DNA of 64,000 bases from an uncultured bacterium. GTDB taxonomy: Bacteria; Planctomycetota; UBA8742; UBA2392. Positions within the stretch are counted from its first letter, which is position 1. Every line of letters starts with the position of its first letter. The stretch covers positions 124,001-188,000 of the forward strand of contig CALLQI010000022.1 of assembly GCA_938014885.1 (NCBI GenBank), read 5' to 3'. The notes beneath the pieces were generated by a model, which searched no databases, was not told the DNA's origin, and was given only the letters and a program-made list of their open reading frames with translations. The position numbers were made by a program, and so were the translations under genes. Of this stretch, positions 35,148 to 41,924 are shown in pieces.

Positions 35148-35996
35148 TCAACGCAGCTTCCAGGGAATCGGGTTCATGATCTCGCGGACTTCGCCCACGG
35201 TCTGCGCGTGGCATGCAGCGCAGATACCGGTCATGCGCACGTAGGCGTCTTTCATGCTGCCGTTGGCGTCTTCACGCTTTTCGGCCTGGGCGTAGCGGAT
35301 CATGGTTTCGGCCTCAGTGACCAGGCCCTTCCACCAGATGCTGTTCTTGCGCGCCACTTCGATCATCTTGGGCGTTTCGGACTTGATGGTCGGCAGGTCC
35401 CAGGTCGTGATGGCTGTGCGCACGGACTGGTAGTTGACCCACAGCTCTTGCATCACCCGGCGGAACGGCAGGTCTGGCGGCGGCGTACCCGTGAGTTCGT
35501 CTTCCTCCATGGGCGTGGGCATGCCCTTGAGCCAAGCACCTACGACGCCTTTGGTGACGTGCAGGTACGCGGGGGACCACACCGCCATGTGGCAGCTGTC
35601 GCAGCCGGCACCCGCGGTGCGCAGCTCATAGGCTGCACCGATGCGGTCGTCTTCCTCGGCGCAGACCAGCACTTCTTCCAGGTGCGTGTGGATCTGCTCC
35701 CAGTAGCGGTGCATGTCGCTGGCGCGGCGGCGGATGTCTTCGGCTGCGGCCCAGACCTCGTCATAGGTCGGCCGCGCATCGCCCTGGGTGGCGCTCCAGA
35801 TGCGGTTGGCATCGATCCACATATGGCGCATCAGCGTCTTGAGCTGGTTGCGGTCCAGCCATTCGCGGTTGGCCTGTTCGTCGTGTTCGTTGCGGACGGG
35901 CTTGGCCGGGGCATTGCCGTCGTCCGGCCGGGCCACGCACGATGCAATCACCGCGCAACTCAGCGCCAGGGTGGCAAACAGGATGCAGATACGCAT
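35148..35996 (-). CDS. Diheme c-type cytochrome lipoprotein
   Basis: A 282-residue exported protein. The N-terminal signal ends in a lipobox (AVIASC at about residue 20), so it is lipid-anchored. Two heme c motifs are visible: CDSCH (about residue 136) and CAACH (about residue 263). The rest is helical (EEVLVCAEEDDRIGAAYELR, SETPKMIEVARKNSIWW), reminiscent of helical-bundle cytochrome c' domains. It lies downstream of the probable selenoprotein on the same strand (88 bases, with a terminator between), which hints at a shared periplasmic redox theme. Electron partners are unknown. Confidence 0.8.
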   Translation of the reverse strand: MRICILFATLALSCAVIASCVARPDDGNAPAKPVRNEHDEQANREWLDRNQLKTLMRHMWIDANRIWSATQGDARPTYDEVWAAAEDIRRRASDMHRYWEQIHTHLEEVLVCAEEDDRIGAAYELRTAGAGCDSCHMAVWSPAYLHVTKGVVGAWLKGMPTPMEEDELTGTPPPDLPFRRVMQELWVNYQSVRTAITTWDLPTIKSETPKMIEVARKNSIWWKGLVTEAETMIRYAQAEKREDANGSMKDAYVRMTGICAACHAQTVGEVREIMNPIPWKLR

Positions 35997-36040
35997 GTTG
36001 TGTCCCGTACTGAGCAGCGTTCCTTCGCACCTAAAACAAC

Positions 36041-36065
36041 ACAGGGCGGCGTTTGGCGCCGCCCT
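36041..36065 (-). terminator. Terminator after the probable selenoprotein gene
   Basis: A 9-bp perfect stem AGGGCGGCG (36043-36051) with CGCCGCCCT (36057-36065). On the minus strand it is followed by GTGTTGTTTTAG. It lies between the selenoprotein stop and the cytochrome start. Confidence 0.85.
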
Positions 36066-36083
36066 GCGCGAACTTCGTCGTGC

Positions 36084-36902
36084 TTAGTTCTGTGTACGGG
36101 CCTTGGCAAGAGCCGCGTCGATGTCAGCCGCCAGCGACGTGCCGGCGTAACGCTTCGACAGCACCTCAAGCTTTTTGGCGTCCGTGCCGGCAGCCTCAAA
36201 CTCTTTGCGGCCGGCATCCAGCACCGTCGTCGCCAACTTGGCGGCGGCCTCAGACTCTTCGTAGCCCACCAGCTTCAGTGCAAAGCCTGCACGCAGCGCG
36301 GTCATCGCCGCGTCGCGGTCGCCTTTGTCCAAGGCGGCCTGCGCCTCGTTGGTGAACTTCTTGAGCTGCTTGCGCTGGGCGCGGATGTGCGAGCTGACCT
36401 TCTTGGTGTGCTCGGCCAGTTCGCAGCTTTCCGTGCGCAGATATTCGTTGCCGAACTTGTCGGTCACGATGAAGGTGTCAGCCTTCTCGACTCCGTAGGC
36501 CGACCACAGGTCCGCGGCCGCCAGGCGGTTCGCTGGCACAAAGCTGTCAGCAAAGGGCGTGGCCTTTTCGGGCTTGGGCAGCCGGACGCACGAAACCAGC
36601 TCTGCCTTGGCCATGTCGCCAAGGTCGATCTTGGAGAAGTAGGCATCGTCATCAGCCCTGTCACCGAAGTACAGGACGATGATCTGCGACTTCTCAACGG
36701 CATAGTCAAAGTTGACTTTGCCGGCGCTCAGCCAGGTTACGGTGCTTACAGCACCGCGTTCAGCCTGGCCTCACGTCTTCGTCCGACCGGACGGATCGCC
36801 TGTCTGTCAGGATGCTCAGCCAAACACGTTGGAAGGCGTGGCCAGCTGGATCGCCATGGTGGCGACCATCGCAGCGGCCATCAAAAGGAAGGGCTTTTTC
36901 AT
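36084..36902 (-). CDS. Probable triple-selenocysteine exported thioredoxin-like protein (UxxU motif)
   Basis: The frame from ATG 36902 to the stop at 36084 is continuous for 272 codons apart from three TGA codons (36818-36816, 36809-36807, 36773-36771; residues 29, 32, 44). GGAG lies about 10 bases before the ATG. Residues 1-21 form a signal peptide (MKKPFLLMAAAMVATMAIQLA). Next comes GUASUQTGD...TKTUGQAE, written with U for TGA, then a thioredoxin-like fold (VNFDYAVEKSQIIVLYFGD, TFIVTDKFGNEYL) and a helical, Ala/Lys-rich C-terminal half. The TGAs sit in a CxxC-like arrangement, and hairpins resembling bacterial SECIS elements follow the second and third. Conventional annotation would begin at ATG 36614 (176 residues), cutting through the domain. 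A pseudogene with three nonsense mutations is the alternative. No sel genes are in the window. Confidence 0.72.
36731..36770 (-). promoter_or_regulatory. SECIS-like stem-loop after the third TGA
   Basis: Just after the TGA at 36773-36771, a 40-base element folds with outer stem GCCAGG/CCUGGC and apical stem GGUGC/GCACC closing a UGUAA loop (apical part 36741-36755). The loop lies 24-28 bases from the first base of the TGA, near the 22-25 of the E. coli fdhF element, and contains the GU pair of bases typical of the SelB-binding loop. Confidence 0.5.
36780..36793 (-). promoter_or_regulatory. SECIS-like hairpin after the second TGA with GGUC loop
   Basis: Perfect 5-bp stem CGUCC/GGACG closing the loop GGUC. 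Counting the first base of the TGA (36809) as 1, the loop occupies bases 22-25, the same loop sequence and position as in the E. coli fdhF SECIS. No clear bulged U is seen in the stem. It could also serve the first TGA, nine bases upstream. Confidence 0.55.
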
Positions 36903-36942
36903 GAGTCGGTCTCCTCAGCCTCAGCGGCACCGTTAGCACTAT

Positions 36943-37073
36943 AACGGAAAGTGGGCCCGTAGTGTTCTGTTAAAATCGACACCGACGGGCCCAACACTTC
37001 CGTAAGTCACGTTACGGCAACTATTTCGGACCTAACGGGCCGACGCTGTCCGCCTTGTGCGGACGTACTTAGG
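36943..37073. promoter_or_regulatory. Structured leader region between the selenoprotein gene and nadA
   Basis: The 255-base divergent gap 36903-37157 has no gene. It contains a long imperfect stem: CGGAAAGTGGGCCCGT (about 36946-36961) pairs with ACGGGCCCAACACTTCCG (about 36985-37002), with small bulges. Beyond it are a CCGTAA/TTACGG hairpin (about 37000-37018) and a hairpin GTCCGC/GCGGAC (37048-37064) inside CCTAA/TTAGG (37031-37073). All lie upstream of nadA and would form a strongly folded 5' leader. I could not match it to a known riboswitch. Confidence 0.4.
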
Positions 37074-37157
37074 CAGAGGGGGTGCACCCAGACCCCGCGC
37101 GGCGGCAGGGACTGCACTGGTGCTGGAAGCATGCTCTAATGATGCAAAGGAGCTGAT

Positions 37158-38240
37158 ATGGCTGGCGCCGTGATGCCATCCCCGATCCGGGTTGAAGAAG
37201 ACGAAGCCGAAAACATCGCGCGGATTCATGAGCTCAAGAAGGCCCGTGGCGACAGCCTTTTGATCCTGGCCCACCATTACCAGCGCCTGGGCGTGCATGC
37301 CTGTGGCGACATCACCGGCGACAGCTACCACCTTTGCAAGGCCGCTGCCAATGCGGGCAAAGCCCGTGACATCGTGTTTTGTGGCGTGCGCTTCATGGTC
37401 ACCAGTGCGGCCACACTCTGCCGGCCGGATCAGGTCGTGTACCACCCCGATCGCAACGCCGGCTGCCCGATGGCCGACATGGCCAACCTGCCGCAGGTGA
37501 TGACCAGTTGGGGCGAACTGGCGGGTATCGTGGACGCCAGCAAGGTCGTGCCGGTCGTGTACATGAACAGCGATCTTGACCTTAAGAGTTTCTGCGGCGA
37601 ACGCGGGGGCATCGTCTGCACCAGCAGCAACGCTCGCAAAGTGTTCGACTGGTGTTTCGCGCGCGGCGAGAAGATCTTCTTCTTTCCCGACGAGCATCTC
37701 GGCCGCAACACCGCCAACGCCTACGGCATCCCGCGCGAGCAGATTGTGCTGTGGGACCCGAAGCTGCGCGACGGCGGCTTGACACGTCAACAGACATTGG
37801 ACGCGCGCGTAATCCTGTGGAAGGGCTACTGCCACGTGCACACACGCTTCACGGTCGCGATGATCGAAAAGGCCCGTGCAGAGCACCCGGGCATCAAGGT
37901 GATCGTGCATCCAGAGTGCGAAGAAGCCACCGTGGCCGCCGCCGATTACAGCGGCAGCACCGGCTTCATCCAGGATTACGTGATCAAAACGATGAAGCCC
38001 GGCGACAAGGTCGCCATCGGCACCGAAGTGAACATGATCCACCGGCTGAGCGTGCAGCACCCGGACCGGCTGGTGATCCCGCTGGTGCGCAGCCTGTGCC
38101 CGAACATGTTCAAGATCAGCACCGGCGACCTGCGGGCCTGCCTCGAAAACCTCGAAACATGGGAACCCGTGAGGCCGGACCCGCGCGAGATGCACTTCGC
38201 CAAGCAAGCGCTCGACAACATGCTGGCGTGTGTGGGGTAG
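37158..38240 (+). CDS. nadA: Quinolinate synthase NadA
   Basis: A 360-residue enzyme that condenses iminoaspartate with dihydroxyacetone phosphate to quinolinate in NAD synthesis, using a 4Fe-4S cluster. AAAGGAG precedes the start. Family segments are LLILAHHYQRLGVHACGDITGDS, IVFCGVRFMVTSAATL, PVVYMNSDLDLKSFCGERGG, VIVHPECEEATVAAAD, the TGF motif STGFIQDYV, KVAIGTEVNMIHRL, and a late cysteine (RSLCPNMFKIS). Cluster cysteines are in the expected positions. nadB and nadC are not in the window. The gene has a long structured leader. Confidence 0.95.
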   Translation: MAGAVMPSPIRVEEDEAENIARIHELKKARGDSLLILAHHYQRLGVHACGDITGDSYHLCKAAANAGKARDIVFCGVRFMVTSAATLCRPDQVVYHPDRNAGCPMADMANLPQVMTSWGELAGIVDASKVVPVVYMNSDLDLKSFCGERGGIVCTSSNARKVFDWCFARGEKIFFFPDEHLGRNTANAYGIPREQIVLWDPKLRDGGLTRQQTLDARVILWKGYCHVHTRFTVAMIEKARAEHPGIKVIVHPECEEATVAAADYSGSTGFIQDYVIKTMKPGDKVAIGTEVNMIHRLSVQHPDRLVIPLVRSLCPNMFKISTGDLRACLENLETWEPVRPDPREMHFAKQALDNMLACVG

Positions 38241-38257
38241 CGGAAGGCGGGGCAGGA

Positions 38258-38400
38258 CTTCAGGTCAGGACTTTGGAACTGCGGAGATGTGGTTGCAGGT
38301 CAAGTCTCTGTTGCCAAGCTTCCTGACCTTGACCTGCAGCCTTGACCTGCAACCTTGACCCTAACCCCTGACCTGCAACCCAGCCTCTTCCCCTGCGGGG
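38258..38400. repeat. Degenerate short tandem repeats with a 14-bp inverted repeat after nadA
   Basis: AGGTCAGGACTT-type units (38258-38273), then GGTTGCAGGTCAAG (38291-38304) and its exact reverse complement CTTGACCTGCAACC (38341-38354). CTTGACCTGCAGCC and CCTGACCTGCAACC variants lie around it, repeating at 6 and 7 bases alternately. This resembles the heptad arrays elsewhere and likewise begins shortly after a stop codon (nadA, 38240). No gene lies between 38241 and 38508. Confidence 0.65.
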
Positions 38401-38508
38401 TGTGCTTCGGAATAATGCCCGCTGACCTGATGTTATGCAGGCGTAGGCGCCCGAGGGCGCGAAGAAATTGCCCTTGGGGCGGCTGATTCACTTCGACGGA
38501 GAACGACC

Positions 38509-38832
38509 ATGGCTGGACCGGATACCCTGACTGTTGGCTCAGACAACATCAACGACATCAAGAACGGCGTCAGCGTGGTTGACTTCACCGCCACCTGGTG
38601 CGGCCCCTGCAAAGTCCTTGGCCCGATCGTGGACAAGCTGGCCACCGAATTCAAAGGCAAGGTCAAGGTCGGCAAGTGCGACATTGACCAGAACCCCGAA
38701 GTCGCGGCCGAGTACGGCATCATGGGCGTGCCCACGCTGATCTTCTTCAAGAACGGCGAAATGGTTGACCAGCACGTCGGCCTGCTGCCCGAAGGCGCCC
38801 TGCGCCAGAAGCTGTCGCAGCTTGCCACCTGA
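38509..38832 (+). CDS. trxA: Thioredoxin
   Basis: A 107-residue thioredoxin with active site WCGPC (ATWCGPCKVLGP) and the cis-proline loop MGVPTLIFFKNGE. It reduces disulfides in cytoplasmic proteins using thioredoxin reductase. Length and motifs are standard. It is monocistronic, with a strong terminator after it. Confidence 0.96.
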   Translation: MAGPDTLTVGSDNINDIKNGVSVVDFTATWCGPCKVLGPIVDKLATEFKGKVKVGKCDIDQNPEVAAEYGIMGVPTLIFFKNGEMVDQHVGLLPEGALRQKLSQLAT

Positions 38833-38855
38833 TAACAAGTTGGCCCGAAGCAAAC

Positions 38856-38882
38856 ACGCCCCCGGGAAACCGGGGGCGTTAC
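38856..38882. terminator. Terminator after trxA
   Basis: A 10-bp perfect stem ACGCCCCCGG/CCGGGGGCGT closed by a GAAA tetraloop, followed by TACGTT. It lies between converging trxA and rsmJ. Confidence 0.88.
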
Positions 38883-38898
38883 GTTGAATCCCCAAGCC

Positions 38899-39594
38899 CT
38901 AGGCCCCAAGCCCCAGATAGACGTCGAAGCGCACGGTCTTGCCGGGGATGCTGTGGTTCACGCCCGGCAGCAGCGGCGGGGCCTTGGCATGCCGCTTCAG
39001 CACCACGCGCTCTGTCGCGTGTCGCAGCGCGGCCTGCAACAACGTGAGCTCATCTTCGTCGGGCGGCATCAGTTCGCGGAAGTACTGCATTTCCTTACGT
39101 GCCTTGGCGCTGCCGCGTTCCGGGAACATCGGGTCCAGCAGCACCACCTGCGCGCGCGCAGCAGTTGCCATGTATGCGATCGCGTCGGCCGCAACCAGCG
39201 TGATTCGTGAGGCTGCGGGGTCGCCTTCGGCGCGTGCCAGCGCGTCGCGCAGCAGGGCCGCAATCGCCGGGTGGCGCTCAACGGCCGTGACTTGGCAGCC
39301 CAGCAGCGCCAGCGAATAGGCGTCGCGCCCCAGCCCAGCCGTTGCGTCCAGCACAGTTGGGGTGTGTGCGCGCCGCACCCCGGCGGCACGGGCCAGCGGC
39401 AGTTTCAAACCGGCGGCACCGCGCTTGCCTTCGCCGAACGAAATCTGCAGCGGCCCCGGCGCGCCCGGGCCTGTGTCGGCCAGCTCGAGGCCGTCGCGAC
39501 CGTGGCGCAGGACGAATGCAGCGTTGGGTTCGTGGGGCAGGCCTGTGCTTTGGGCAAGGCCCGGGTCAGCGGCACCGACGGTCGCGCGCATCAT
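38899..39594 (-). CDS. rsmJ: 16S rRNA (guanine-N2) methyltransferase RsmJ
   Basis: A 231-residue methyltransferase. VLDATAGLGRDAYSLALLG is the family's SAM-binding motif, and LLDPMFPERGSAKARKEMQ is its catalytic DPMFP signature. RsmJ methylates G1516 (E. coli numbering) of 16S rRNA. The start overlaps the stop of the upstream TPR lipoprotein gene (ATGA), so the two are coupled. The C-terminus (GVNHSIPGKTVRFDVYLG) also fits the family. Confidence 0.9.
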   Translation of the reverse strand: MMRATVGAADPGLAQSTGLPHEPNAAFVLRHGRDGLELADTGPGAPGPLQISFGEGKRGAAGLKLPLARAAGVRRAHTPTVLDATAGLGRDAYSLALLGCQVTAVERHPAIAALLRDALARAEGDPAASRITLVAADAIAYMATAARAQVVLLDPMFPERGSAKARKEMQYFRELMPPDEDELTLLQAALRHATERVVLKRHAKAPPLLPGVNHSIPGKTVRFDVYLGLGA

Positions 39595-40433
39595 CCGCCG
39601 GCGGCCTCGGCCTTGGTCGCGGCCTCATGGAACTCTTTGCGCTTGGCCTCGTCGCGAGTTGCCTGCGCCGCCTGCAGGAAGTCCTGGCGGGCGCCCGTAA
39701 AGTCCCCCAGCTGCTGACGGGCGTAGCCGCGCCAGCCGTGCACATCCAGGTCGGTGTAGCCTTCGTTGATGATCGTGGTCAGTGTCGCCTCAGCAGTCGA
39801 GTACTCCTTCAACCAGTACTGCGACTGGCCCAACCAGCACATTGCCTCGTGCCGCTTCACACCACTGAGCACGTCCGAAGCGAGCTGAAACGAAGCCTGC
39901 GCGGCCGCGTAATCCTTCATCCGGAACTCGACCCAGCCTTGCAGCATGGCGGCCTCACCGTGGCCGGGGCGCAGCACCAGCGAATCGCGGATGTGCTCAA
40001 GTGCCAGTTTGTCTTCCTTGATGCGGTAGGCCTCAACGGCCATGCTGTGGCTGCACTCGGCGGCGAGGTTGCGCAGGCGTGGCCGTTCGTCGGGCGTGGC
40101 GTGGCGTGCCGCCAGCAGATAGTGCTCGCGCGCTTCGGAGAAGCGCCGCAACTTCTGGCATGCGGCCGCAAATTGCTCATGCCAGGCGGGGTTGCCGGGC
40201 GCAAGTTCCACCACCTCGGCCAGCAGTTCAGCGGCCTTGACCGTGCCGCCGCTTCGCATTTCTTCTGCCGCCTGCTTCTGCAACTCAGCGGCGCGGGCGC
40301 GGGCCTCGGCATCGTCCAGCTTGCGCGGCGCGGGGGCCGGTGCCGGAGGGTTGGCCGGGACGTTATTCGACGCGGGCGAACAGGCGCCCAGCATGATCGC
40401 GGCAAACAGGCACAGGCTAAGGGTCAGTTTCAT
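39591..40433 (-). CDS. TPR-repeat lipoprotein
   Basis: A 280-residue lipoprotein. The signal ends with lipobox LGAC (about residue 18), followed by a Pro/Ala spacer. Residues about 50-270 carry TPR-like helical pairs (KAAELLAEVVELAPGNPAWHEQF, LALEHIRDSLVLRPGHGEAAM, YSTAEATLTTIINEGYTDL). TPR lipoproteins scaffold envelope complexes; no partner is evident. It starts four bases from the end of the CoA-transferase gene, so the three minus-strand genes from 41708 to 38899 probably form one operon. Confidence 0.82.
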   Translation of the reverse strand: MKLTLSLCLFAAIMLGACSPASNNVPANPPAPAPAPRKLDDAEARARAAELQKQAAEEMRSGGTVKAAELLAEVVELAPGNPAWHEQFAAACQKLRRFSEAREHYLLAARHATPDERPRLRNLAAECSHSMAVEAYRIKEDKLALEHIRDSLVLRPGHGEAAMLQGWVEFRMKDYAAAQASFQLASDVLSGVKRHEAMCWLGQSQYWLKEYSTAEATLTTIINEGYTDLDVHGWRGYARQQLGDFTGARQDFLQAAQATRDEAKRKEFHEAATKAEAAGG

Positions 40434-40436
40434 AGG

Positions 40437-41708
40437 TCAGGCCAGTCTAAGCTCATGGGCGCGGCGGGCCAGTGCCTCTCGGTGATCGGGGTGCGCAATC
40501 GCGATCAGGGCATGCGCGCGCTCGCGCGTGGTGCGGGCGTACAGGTCGGCCACACCGTACTCGGTGGCCACGAAGTGCACATCACCGCGGCTGGTCACGA
40601 CCCCGGCGCCTTCGGCCAAGGTAGGCACGATGCGACTGATGCCGCCGCGCGCTGTGCTGGGCAGCGCGATGATCGGTTTGCCGCCGCGGCTGCGGCTGGC
40701 ACCCCGAATGAAGTCAACCTGGCCGCCAATGCCCGAGTACGCCCGCGTGCCGAACGAATCCGCGTTCACTTGACCGGTCAAGTCCACCTGGATCGCGCTG
40801 TTGACGGCGACCATGCGATCGTTGCGGCTGATGTTGAACGGGTCATTCACGAACTCATTGCCGTAGAACTCGACGAACGGGTTGTCATCGACGAACTCGT
40901 ACAGCGCACGTGTGCCCATGGCGAAACTGCAGATCGCCTTGCCCGGGTGGTAATTCTTGCGCGAGCAGTCAATCGCGCCGCTTTGAACCAGCGCCACAAT
41001 CCCGTCGCTGAGCATCTCTGTGTGCACGCCCAGGCGCGTGTGCGTTGCCAGCGCCTTCAGTACCGCGTTGGGCACGGTGCCGATGCCCAGTTGCAGGCAG
41101 TCACCGTCGTCGATCAGCCCGGCGACATAGCGCCCGATGGCGTCGCTGACTTCGTCGGTGGGCTCCGGGCGCAACTCTGGCAGGGGCGTGTCTACATCGA
41201 CCATCGCGTGAAGGCTGCTGACGTGAATGATCGTGTTGCCCCAGGTCCGTGGCATGCGCGGGTTGATCTCGGCGATGACGTATCGCGCGCCGCGAATTGC
41301 CGCCATCACGACGTCGGCGCTGACACCGACGCTGCACCAGCCGTGCTTGTCAGGCGGTGAAAGCTGTACCAGCGCTACGTCAGGCCGCAGGCGGGTCTCG
41401 AGCACGGCGGGAATCTCGCCCAGGAAGATCGGCATGAAGTCCGCGCGGCCGTCCTGCACCGCCTGGCGCACGTTGTGGCCGATGAAGAATGCGGTGTGCC
41501 GGAAGTTATCGGCGTACTCGGGCGCGACGTAGGGCGCTTCGCCCAAAGTCAGGATGTGAAACACCTGCACCCCGCGCAACTCAGGCGCGCGGTCGGTCAT
41601 AGCGCGCACCAGCGTCGAGGGCTCGGCCGCACCGCTGCCGATGAAGACGCGCTGTCCGCTGGCGATGATCGAGACTGCTTCGTGCGGGGTGAGGGTTCGT
41701 GGCGCCAT
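40437..41708 (-). CDS. Acetyl-CoA hydrolase / 4-hydroxybutyrate CoA-transferase family protein
   Basis: A 423-residue CoA-transferase; the start at 41708 gives MAPRTLTPHEAVSIIASGQ. Family segments are RVFIGSGAAEPSTLVRA, VALVQLSPPDKHGWCSVGVSAD, GDCLQLGIGTVPNAVL, VHTEMLSDGIVALVQSGAI, VEFYGNEFVNDP, and GIGGQVDFIRGASRSRGGKPIIALPSTA. It moves CoA between acyl groups, forming an acyl-enzyme intermediate on glutamate. The closest described types are 4-hydroxybutyrate CoA-transferase and acetate or propionate CoA-transferases; the exact acyl substrate cannot be read. Confidence 0.88.
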   Translation of the reverse strand: MAPRTLTPHEAVSIIASGQRVFIGSGAAEPSTLVRAMTDRAPELRGVQVFHILTLGEAPYVAPEYADNFRHTAFFIGHNVRQAVQDGRADFMPIFLGEIPAVLETRLRPDVALVQLSPPDKHGWCSVGVSADVVMAAIRGARYVIAEINPRMPRTWGNTIIHVSSLHAMVDVDTPLPELRPEPTDEVSDAIGRYVAGLIDDGDCLQLGIGTVPNAVLKALATHTRLGVHTEMLSDGIVALVQSGAIDCSRKNYHPGKAICSFAMGTRALYEFVDDNPFVEFYGNEFVNDPFNISRNDRMVAVNSAIQVDLTGQVNADSFGTRAYSGIGGQVDFIRGASRSRGGKPIIALPSTARGGISRIVPTLAEGAGVVTSRGDVHFVATEYGVADLYARTTRERAHALIAIAHPDHREALARRAHELRLA

Positions 41709-41924
41709 GGGTGCCAAGGATAGTGCAAGTCGTAACCCTGTCACATGTTTAGTTACCACGCAAAGTTACCGCTTGGCGACGAAGGCACGGTGCAGAGGCC
41801 CGAATGGCCTTGGCACGACCGTTGCTTTAGTCGTGTGCACGAGACTCGAGAGGACAGTCGCCCCTACGACTGCGAGCCCCGTGAAAGCCCCTGGAAGCAG
41901 GTGCGGCACAAACGGAGGAGTACC
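41709..41924 (+). promoter_or_regulatory. Divergent intergenic region with serial hairpins (possible structured leader)
   Basis: No gene. On the plus strand four short stems follow each other before the lipoprotein start: AGGCC/GGCCT (41796-41810), CACGAC/GTCGTG (41814-41835), CAGTCG/CGACTG (41855-41872), CCTG/CAGG (41890-41901). Upstream is a direct repeat of AGTTACC 14 bases apart (about 41753 and 41767). It may be a regulated leader, but no known riboswitch fits. Confidence 0.35.

Noticed and set aside
36084..36614. Treating the 176-residue frame from ATG 36614 as the complete gene
   Set aside because: It starts inside the thioredoxin-like domain and ignores an in-frame upstream region with matching coding character, a signal peptide and a ribosome site at 36902.
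41750..41830. Possible c-di-GMP (GEMM) riboswitch suggested by ACGCAAAG before the lipoprotein gene
   Set aside because: The other conserved elements of that riboswitch could not be placed around it.
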